Shown: positions 58,578 through 64,000 of the stretch, piece by piece | How positions within the stretch are numbered: position 1 is the stretch's first letter | How the letters are laid out: every line of letters begins with the position of its first letter | Assembly (NCBI GenBank): GCA_964559175.1 | Contig: CAZLGT010000007.1 | Span: 1-64,000, forward strand | Direction: 5' to 3' | Length of the DNA: 64,000 bases | Source: Mariniphaga sp964559175 | GTDB lineage: Bacteria; Bacteroidota; Bacteroidia; Bacteroidales; Prolixibacteraceae | Position numbers and translations under genes: made by a program | The notes under the pieces: model-generated | What the model saw: only the letters and a program-made list of their open reading frames with translations | What the model was told of the DNA's origin: nothing | Database searches by the model: none

Positions 58578-59521
58578 TTCCGAAGTTTAAAATAAACAAA
58601 TTCTCCTTTTAAGTTCTGCACAAAATTGCCGGGTTGTTCTGCCGGATACCGCTGAAAATGAAAACTGAACTCATCGTTTTTTATTCCTGCCGTTCCGAAA
58701 GTGATGTCGCAAATGTTTTTTTCATGAAGGGCTTTCAGCACGTTGCCAGTTACGCCCCAGTCGGCATACGGAAACGCAAAGGTTTTCAGCGGTTGTGTAA
58801 TAATCTTTTGCAAAACGGCCATACTTTCTTTCACCTCCTGCATTTGTTGTTCCTCCGAAATGGTCCAGAATTCCGGATGGTTGTGGCTGTGTGCCCCTAT
58901 GGTAAAGCCATTATCGGCCAGGTTTTTCAACTGTCCGGATGTGAGATAGGGTTGCTGTTTTTTCAGATAATCCTCAAAGTTAAGTCCCAAAAGCCCCGCT
59001 GCTTCGTTCAATACACTTTCCTGCTGAATGGTGGCAGTTAAAATTTTTTCTCCTGCCATGTTGTGCCCCGCCAGTAATTTTTCAGCCTCTGCATCAGGTA
59101 TTGTATGAAGCCTGTTTAGAATAAGGCTTGCCTTGTATTTGTGGAATAGTTTTTTGTTGTCGGTAAAGGCAGTGTTGATGAAAAAAGTAGCCGGAATGCC
59201 TTTTTTCAGCAGCAGGGGAGCTACTATCTCCGAACATTCGCGCAGCCCGTCGTCGAAACTGAGGTGAAACGCTTTTTTGTTTCTGCATTTCTCCGAAACC
59301 AGTTGCTCCAGCGATACCTGCTCAAAATGTTTCAGGAAAAAGTCGAGCTCATTTTCAAACTCCTGCACATTGCGGTAGGGATAGTTTAAAATGTGCGGTA
59401 ATTTTTCGTTGCTCACCACATGATAAAAAGGCAAAAAGCAGGGAGTTTTTAAACCGAAAAGCCTTTCCGGCGAAAAGAAACGACCGGCTTGCCTGCTCAG
59501 AAAACGGGGAAATGTTTTCAT
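58547..59521 (-). CDS. Polysaccharide deacetylase-family protein (NodB homology domain)
   Basis: A 324-residue carbohydrate esterase 4-type protein. The NodB motif 1 is SFDDGLR (Asp-Asp), motif 2 is IGAHSHNHPE with metal-binding histidines, and later FAFPYADWG fits motif 3. It should remove N-acetyl groups from an amino-sugar polymer. The start ATG overlaps the previous gene stop in ATGA form, so I use 59521, not the earlier ATG at 59542. No signal peptide is evident, so it may act inside the cell. Confidence 0.88.
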   Translation of the reverse strand: MKTFPRFLSRQAGRFFSPERLFGLKTPCFLPFYHVVSNEKLPHILNYPYRNVQEFENELDFFLKHFEQVSLEQLVSEKCRNKKAFHLSFDDGLRECSEIVAPLLLKKGIPATFFINTAFTDNKKLFHKYKASLILNRLHTIPDAEAEKLLAGHNMAGEKILTATIQQESVLNEAAGLLGLNFEDYLKKQQPYLTSGQLKNLADNGFTIGAHSHNHPEFWTISEEQQMQEVKESMAVLQKIITQPLKTFAFPYADWGVTGNVLKALHEKNICDITFGTAGIKNDEFSFHFQRYPAEQPGNFVQNLKGEFVYFKLRKWVGKATVIH

Positions 59522-60447
59522 CGGGTATCTTTTTTTAACCATCGGAACGGAACCGGCAGCCGGTTGAATTTCATCCGGCAGTAGGTTTCAGGAGTGGCGC
59601 CAAAGCCTTCAAAAAAACGGGCAACGCCGGGCAGCATAGAACCTTCAAAATCGAGAGTCAGGTTTTTTCCTGCCGTGGCCTGCATGAAATTGTCCATTAA
59701 GAAAAACATGGCCCGCATCTCTTTCCCTTCCCGGCTCGAGGCGGCATTCATGTAAATGATGCGGTCTTTCCACCGGCAGAAAAAGACGACAGCGCACAGG
59801 TTGTTCCCGGGCGAATAAACACCTGCAATTTCTCCAAATCCTTTGTACTGGCTGTATGCAATAATGCTTTTCAGTTTTTGAAAGTCGATTTTTGACAGCT
59901 TTGCCACCAGATTTTTTTGTTTGAAGGTCAGAAACTCCTCCGCTTGAATACCTTCCGCAAAATTCAACCGGTTGTTGTTTCCTTTTGCAATGTTCCGGTG
60001 GGTATTTTTCGAATAACCCGCCAATATGTTTTCGTAATCGGTATCCAGATGAAGCAGATAGTTTTTTCGCGGTAAGAACTGAATCAGAGGTTTGTCTTTT
60101 GCCGGCTGGTTGAACGAGTTGAGCTGAACATCGCAGTACCTGAACCGGCAGATAATCTCATGGAAAAATGCTTCGGATAATTCGTCTGACGGTATGGGAA
60201 ATATTCCCAGTTGCTGACTGAACGGTGGCTGGTATAAATAGCTGATTCCGTATTTCCTTTTAAAGGGCAGCGGCATTACAAATTCATAATCGCCATAAAC
60301 CAGGGCATCCCAGTTAACAGCCATGCGGTCGAGGTACCAGCTGGTGGCATAAACACGGCTGTTGGGAGCTTCCCCCACGCACCTGTCCCACTTTTCGTAG
60401 TCGATGTTGCAGTACTCTACATATTTCAGCTGTTCTTTGTTATACAT
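59518..60447 (-). CDS. FemAB-like GNAT-fold protein
   Basis: A 309-residue protein that resembles the FemAB/peptidoglycan-interpeptide family or GNAT_acetyltransferase 6: VYATSWYLDRM near the N-terminus, central KNTHRNIAKGNNN, and C-terminal IYMNAASSREGKEMRAMFFLMDNF and LDFEGSMLPGVARFFEGFGA. The last phrase is typical of FemAB/LFH-type two-GNAT-fold proteins that add amino acids or acyl groups to lipid-linked sugars. It overlaps the gene on both sides, within the four-gene cassette. Start ATG 60447 chosen over TTG 60459. Substrate unknown. Confidence 0.8.
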   Translation of the reverse strand: MYNKEQLKYVEYCNIDYEKWDRCVGEAPNSRVYATSWYLDRMAVNWDALVYGDYEFVMPLPFKRKYGISYLYQPPFSQQLGIFPIPSDELSEAFFHEIICRFRYCDVQLNSFNQPAKDKPLIQFLPRKNYLLHLDTDYENILAGYSKNTHRNIAKGNNNRLNFAEGIQAEEFLTFKQKNLVAKLSKIDFQKLKSIIAYSQYKGFGEIAGVYSPGNNLCAVVFFCRWKDRIIYMNAASSREGKEMRAMFFLMDNFMQATAGKNLTLDFEGSMLPGVARFFEGFGATPETYCRMKFNRLPVPFRWLKKDTR

Positions 60448-61762
60448 GGGCCAATTCAAATCCTTTTCGGTTCATTTTTCTGAACACCTCGCGGTAGCCC
60501 TGCCAGTTGTCCTGTTCGTTCAGTGTTTCGTTGTGCCAGATGTATGCAAAAGTTCCGCCAACGGTTTTCACCTCCTGCATTAAATTTTTAATTTCCCGGG
60601 TGGCCTGTTCCGGGTTAAAATCCATGTAGTTGCGCAAGGTGACATCCATTACCTGGAATGGAATAATTTTTAACGAGGTGGGAGCTTCTCTTTTCAGGTC
60701 GTAAAAGAAGTAGGGCGTGCATATTCCGGCCCTGAACCCGGTATGAGACGGGTATCCCATGGAAAAATCTTCGGCAATACCGGCTTTGAGCAACCGGCGG
60801 TAGGTGCGCGGAAACCGGAGCCTTAAAAAGTGCTGCCGGCTTTTTGTTGCGGTGAATCCTAAAATTTCTTCAAGCCTTTTTATTTCGGCAGCCAACCTCT
60901 TTTTTCCTTTCTTTTTACTGGAAGAATAGGAGGGATGAATGCCCACTTCATACTTTTCTGCCGTTTCGAGAATCAGTTTCTGAAAATGCCTGTTTTTCCA
61001 GGATACATTTTTATCGTAGCGTTTGTAATCACCCAGAAGAAAGAAAAACAACACCTTGTCTTCATTTCCCTTAAATGTTTCGTTCAGAAAATCATACGTG
61101 TCATAGGGGTCCGTCTCTTTCCCGCGTAAAACCCTGTAACGGGTTCCTGCTTCTGTGAAATTCCCTTTCGATACGGCTTTGGCAATGGCCCCTGCGGAGC
61201 GCCAGAATCCTTTATTGGCGTAAGCCCAGGCATTATCGATGTCGATGGTAGGAAGGAAAACAAATTTTGGCTCGGGGAATTCAAGTTCAGGAAAACGTTT
61301 TTGTAATTTTTCAGCCAGCAAACGTGCCCAAATATTTACCACTGGTTTATTCAGCAACCCGTATTTATACAAAATGCTTTCTTCGGGCGGAAAGCGCTTG
61401 TATTTTTCAACCGGCGAATCGAGGTATTCCTCGTAGCGCGAAACCAGGTAAAACGATGCTGCCAGCGGGTCGAACGGCAAATCGGAATCTGCGCTACTTT
61501 CAAAAAAGTATTTTTCCCCTTTATACCAAATGGGTTGAATATTAGGCTGAATTAATGCTCTGCAGTGCATAAACCGGTGCGGTTTAATGTAAAATTCATT
61601 GCCAAACTTCTCATACGAATAGTTGAATTTGGGCAGGTTCGATTTTAAAAATTCCGAGGATTTGGTGGTGAATGATATCTCGTTCTGCAAGATGGTGGTA
61701 AAAATCAGTCTCGAAATATATTCAATTCTTGGGGTCAGTTCTTCTGTATAGACCAGTATCAT
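60440..61762 (-). CDS. Polysaccharide deacetylase-like protein with an N-terminal DUF7033-type region
   Basis: A 440-residue protein. The C-terminal half (about 165-435) is a NodB-like TIM barrel: FLPTIDIDNAWAY is the first metal motif in altered form, VGIHPSYSS the second, GYPSHTGFRAGICTPYFFYDL and the terminal TFAYIWHNETL the third with His. The N-terminal ~150 residues I relate to DUF7033, found on such proteins. Metal-site residues are present but the first DD motif is DID, so activity may differ. First gene of the cassette; overlaps the next by 8 bp. Confidence 0.8.
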   Translation of the reverse strand: MILVYTEELTPRIEYISRLIFTTILQNEISFTTKSSEFLKSNLPKFNYSYEKFGNEFYIKPHRFMHCRALIQPNIQPIWYKGEKYFFESSADSDLPFDPLAASFYLVSRYEEYLDSPVEKYKRFPPEESILYKYGLLNKPVVNIWARLLAEKLQKRFPELEFPEPKFVFLPTIDIDNAWAYANKGFWRSAGAIAKAVSKGNFTEAGTRYRVLRGKETDPYDTYDFLNETFKGNEDKVLFFFLLGDYKRYDKNVSWKNRHFQKLILETAEKYEVGIHPSYSSSKKKGKKRLAAEIKRLEEILGFTATKSRQHFLRLRFPRTYRRLLKAGIAEDFSMGYPSHTGFRAGICTPYFFYDLKREAPTSLKIIPFQVMDVTLRNYMDFNPEQATREIKNLMQEVKTVGGTFAYIWHNETLNEQDNWQGYREVFRKMNRKGFELAHV

Positions 61763-61776
61763 ATCGGTTTTTTTAA

Positions 61777-62475
61777 TTAGTGCAACAATCCTTCATCTGC
61801 AAGGCTAAGATAACGGTTTTGCCCGATTATGATGTGGTCGAGCACGGAAATGTCCATTACTTCGGCTGCCTGCTTAATTTTGCGGGTAATTTTCAGGTCG
61901 GCATCCGAAGCCTCCATGGTCCCCGAGGGGTGGTTATGGCACAGTACCAGCGAAACCGCCATTTTTTCCAGCGCATTTTTTAAAATGATGCGAACATCGA
62001 TGATGGTTCCGGATATACCGCCCTGGCTAATCATGAAATGGTCGGTGATTTTGTTGCCCCGGTCGAGCAGCAGCACCCAAAACTCTTCGTGGTTGAGGTC
62101 GCCGAGCAGGGGCATAAAATAATCGGCCACATCTTTACTGCACGTTATTTTCTTTTTCACAAACACGTCGGCATCTTTCCGGCGTTTGCCCAATTCCAGT
62201 GCCGCCACAATGGTTACCGCCTTTGCTTCGCCAATTCCGTTAAAGGTTTTCAGGTAATCGATGCCTTTGCGTCCCAAATCGTTCAGGTTGTTTCCCACCG
62301 AAGAAAGGATTCGCCGGCCCAGTTCCACAGCGGTTTCGTCGAGGTTTCCCGAGCCAATCAGAATGGCTATCAGTTCGGCATCCGACAGGGACCGGGGGCC
62401 ATGGGAAAGGAGTTTTTCCCTGGGGCGGTCTTCCACGGCCCACTCTTTGATTTTAAGTTTCTTGTATTCGTTCAT
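61777..62475 (-). CDS. radC: RadC-family JAMM-domain protein
   Basis: A 232-residue RadC homologue: N-terminal helix-hairpin-helix-like region (SLSDAELIAILIGSG and FNGIGEAKA) and a C-terminal JAMM metalloprotease-like domain with HNHPSGTMEASDAD, the His-x-His-x7-Ser-x2-Asp zinc motif. Despite the name, a direct role in DNA repair is doubtful in other species. It starts 121 bp after rpsT ends, past the rpsT terminator. It ends 14 bp from the start of the polysaccharide cassette and could be transcribed with it. Confidence 0.92.
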   Translation of the reverse strand: MNEYKKLKIKEWAVEDRPREKLLSHGPRSLSDAELIAILIGSGNLDETAVELGRRILSSVGNNLNDLGRKGIDYLKTFNGIGEAKAVTIVAALELGKRRKDADVFVKKKITCSKDVADYFMPLLGDLNHEEFWVLLLDRGNKITDHFMISQGGISGTIIDVRIILKNALEKMAVSLVLCHNHPSGTMEASDADLKITRKIKQAAEVMDISVLDHIIIGQNRYLSLADEGLLH

Positions 62476-62544
62476 TTTTCCGGAGTATGCCTAAAAATAA
62501 ACATTTTTCAGAAAAAATGAAGCTGTGCCTGAAAGTTTGGACAC

Positions 62545-62576
62545 GAAAAAAGCCTTCCCGATTTCGGAAAGGCTTT
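62545..62576 (-). terminator. Terminator after rpsT
   Basis: On the minus strand AAAGCCTTTCC pairs with GGGAAGGCTTT around a 6-nt loop, with six T following. Confidence 0.85.
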
Positions 62577-62596
62577 AACCATATCATGAAAAATCT

Positions 62597-62848
62597 CTAT
62601 AAACTGTTAACTTTAACTGCCAGTTTCGATTTCAGGTTGGCGGCTTTATTCTTGTGAATGATATTCTTCTTTGCCAGTTTATCAATCATAGAAACCACTT
62701 TTGGATAGCTTTTTTCAGCCTCTTCCTTTTCTGTTTCGTTCCGCAATGCTTTAATTGCATTCCGGGTAGTTTTGGCGTAATACCTGTTGTGTACCCGCTT
62801 TTTTTCGTTTTGCCTTATTCTTTTTAAAGCTGACTTGTGATTTGCCAT
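62597..62848 (-). CDS. rpsT: 30S ribosomal protein S20
   Basis: An 83-residue basic, all-helical protein with the canonical S20 start MANHKSALKRIRQNEKK and HKNKAANLKSKLA near the end. It binds 16S rRNA in the body of the 30S subunit. It lies 31 bp after the tRNA-Glu gene on the same strand and is probably made from the same promoter, followed by a strong terminator. Confidence 0.97.
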   Translation of the reverse strand: MANHKSALKRIRQNEKKRVHNRYYAKTTRNAIKALRNETEKEEAEKSYPKVVSMIDKLAKKNIIHKNKAANLKSKLAVKVNSL

Positions 62849-62879
62849 TTCGTTTTTTTAAAATCCTTAAAAAATTAAG

Positions 62880-62951
62880 TAGCCCGTAGGGGATTCGAAC
62901 CCCTGCTACCAGGATGAAAACCTGGCGTCCTAACCCCTAGACGAACGGGCC
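62880..62951 (-). tRNA. tRNA-Glu (anticodon TTC)
   Basis: Read on the minus strand, a 72-nt cloverleaf: acceptor stem GGCCCGT/ACGGGCT (first pair G-U), D arm with TCTAGGGGTTAGGA, anticodon stem CCAGG/CCTGG with loop TTTTCAT giving anticodon TTC (plus-strand 62916-62918), and T arm GGGGTTCGAATCCCC. No 3' CCA is encoded. A consensus promoter lies 30 bp upstream, and rpsT follows. Confidence 0.95.
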
Positions 62952-62980
62952 TTCCTTATGTTTCCCTGAAATTGGGACTG

Positions 62981-63010
62981 CAAAAATACTTCAATTTTGT
63001 TATCTGCCAA
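62981..63010 (-). promoter_or_regulatory. Promoter of tRNA-Glu (and probably rpsT)
   Basis: Minus-strand TTG (63008-63010), exactly 19 bp, TATTTTTG (62981-62988): near-ideal for Bacteroidota. Predicted start some 20 bp before the tRNA 5' end. Confidence 0.75.
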
Positions 63011-63113
63011 ATTTTCCATTGAAATTTTTTCGGGGGGTGCCAAATTTTATGCTGATGTTAATTTTTCGTTTCGCAGCATGGAATTCGATTATTTGAAACC
63101 GGCAGTTATGCGA

Positions 63114-63836
63114 TTACCTCAGCTCGAAATTTTGTCCCAGATATACCCTCCGCACATCCTCGTCGTTGGCCAATTCGTCGGCTGTTCCGGCTTTCAGAAT
63201 GGATCCCTCGAACAGCAGGTACGAACGATCGGTGATGGAAAGCGTTTCGTGCACATTGTGGTCGGTAATGAGCACCCCGATGTTTTTTTCCTTCAGCTTA
63301 ATTACAATTTGCTGAATATCTTCAACAGCTATGGGATCGACTCCGGCAAAGGGTTCGTCGAGCAAAATAAATTTCGGGTCAATGGCCAAGGCGCGGGCAA
63401 TCTCCGTCCGGCGGCGCTCCCCGCCCGAAAGTTGGATTCCCTTGCTTTTCCGGATGTGCTGCAATCCAAACTCGGTGAGCAGCGTTTCCACCTTTTCGTG
63501 CTGGTATTCTTTGCTGTAGTTGGTCATTTCCAGCACGGCCTTCAGGTTGTCTTCAATACTCAGTTTCCGGAAAACCGAAGCTTCCTGTGCCAGGTATCCA
63601 ATGCCTTTTTGTGCCCGTTTGTAAACCGGCATCCTGGTTATATCCTCGTTATCCATAAAAACTTTACCCGATAAAGGTCGAATCAAACCCACGATCATGT
63701 AAAATGAAGTGGTTTTACCGGCGCCGTTTGGTCCAAGCAGCCCAACAATTTCACCTTGTTTTACGTCGAAACTGACACTATTTACTACCGTGCGTTTCCG
63801 GTATTTTTTTACAATATTTTCTGCGCGAAGAATCAT
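63114..63836 (-). CDS. lptB: Lipopolysaccharide export ABC ATP-binding protein LptB
   Basis: A 240-residue ABC ATPase with Walker A GPNGAGKTT, the LptB-specific Q-loop region YLAQEASVFRKLSIEDN, signature LSGGERRRTEIARAL, Walker B FILLDEPFAGVDP and switch His in ITDHNV. It drives extraction of lipopolysaccharide from the inner membrane with LptF/G. It lies 30 bp after tatC on the same strand. The 277 bp to the tRNA promoter region contain only the tail of this unit. Confidence 0.95.
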   Translation of the reverse strand: MILRAENIVKKYRKRTVVNSVSFDVKQGEIVGLLGPNGAGKTTSFYMIVGLIRPLSGKVFMDNEDITRMPVYKRAQKGIGYLAQEASVFRKLSIEDNLKAVLEMTNYSKEYQHEKVETLLTEFGLQHIRKSKGIQLSGGERRRTEIARALAIDPKFILLDEPFAGVDPIAVEDIQQIVIKLKEKNIGVLITDHNVHETLSITDRSYLLFEGSILKAGTADELANDEDVRRVYLGQNFELR

Positions 63837-63866
63837 AAGGGCAAATAACGGAATTAATTCAAAGAC

Positions 63867-64000
63867 TTAGATTTCATCCAATTCTTTTTCACGTTTTTTA
63901 ACTACACGTTTCGAAATGAAAATGCCTATTTCGTAAAGAAATACCAGTGGGAAGGCCACCATGATCTGGCTGAATATATCGGGTGGGGTTATAATGGCCG
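63867..64000 (-). CDS. tatC: TatC C-terminal fragment (window edge)
   Basis: The last 44 codons of a gene that continues beyond the window. The minus strand reads ITPPDIFSQIMVAFPLVFLY followed by EIGIFISKRVVKKREKE and a stop; ITPPDxxSQ and the last membrane helix are hallmarks of TatC, the Tat-signal receptor. It precedes lptB. Truncation is only by the window end. Confidence 0.88.
   Translation of the reverse strand, partial: AIITPPDIFSQIMVAFPLVFLYEIGIFISKRVVKKREKELDEI

Overview
The window looks like a chromosomal stretch of a Bacteroidota bacterium. It has AT-rich leaders with TAnnTTTG-type -7 promoter boxes, few Shine-Dalgarno sites, many lipoproteins, a fused SecD-SecF, DUF2723 and TIGR02757 proteins, an M56 peptidase fused to a TonB domain, and an anaerobe-type (class I) hydroxylamine reductase. 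I infer an anaerobic or facultative member of Marinilabiliales/Prolixibacteraceae; the lineage is inference and no rRNA is present to confirm it.

Layout. 0-2 kb: a lipoprotein, then a Y1 REP-associated tyrosine transposase (RAYT) gene embedded in a tandem array of imperfect palindromes. 2-6 kb: serA and a GH2 beta-mannosidase. 6-9 kb: a two-component system divergent from a small exported protein, with four helically phased GTTAA repeats between them. 9-13.4 kb: an ORF6N protein translationally coupled to an SDR, converging on a P-type ATPase. 13.4-16.5 kb: a lipoprotein, then a BlaI-type repressor and M56/BlaR1-like antirepressor pair behind two palindromic operators. 16.5-23.6 kb: a tight operon DUF2723 membrane protein - purD - DUF6427 membrane protein - NodU-type carbamoyltransferase. 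23.7-27.8 kb: a CRP/FNR regulator with pgeF, divergent from a ferredoxin-like protein and hcp (nitric oxide/hydroxylamine stress). 27.8-32.4 kb: a zinc peptidase lipoprotein and two divergent class II aldolases of different subclasses. 32.4-37.2 kb: a HEAT/double DUF1080 protein and a Tat-exported Gfo/Idh/MocA oxidoreductase, suggesting 3-keto-glycoside chemistry. 37.4-43.6 kb: a thymidylate-synthase-family protein, lipA-lipB, and a TPR protein - DMT transporter - ruvC - small membrane protein operon. 43.6-47.6 kb: an accessory-looking run of small lipoproteins, a beta-barrel, gene debris and a rhodanese. 47.6-57.4 kb: a PQQ-type propeller, secDF, tatA-lolD-TIGR02757-trmN6, a flavodoxin, a ferredoxin reductase and upp. 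57.4-61.8 kb: a four-gene overlapping cassette of two polysaccharide deacetylase-like proteins and two GNAT-fold proteins. 61.8-64 kb: radC, rpsT, tRNA-Glu, lptB and the 3' end of tatC.

Themes. Envelope biogenesis is well represented (SecDF, TatA/TatC, LolD, LptB, DUF2723, the deacetylase/GNAT cassette), and the window's Tat substrate candidate (Gfo/Idh) fits the presence of tatA and tatC. The most unusual signals are the RAYT/palindrome array, the GTTAA repeats, the twin BlaI operators overlapping -7 boxes, and the 3-keto-sugar pair. Most of the rest is ordinary core genome. Start sites were chosen from signal peptides, overlaps and ATG codons; homology statements rest on recognised motifs only, as no search could be run.
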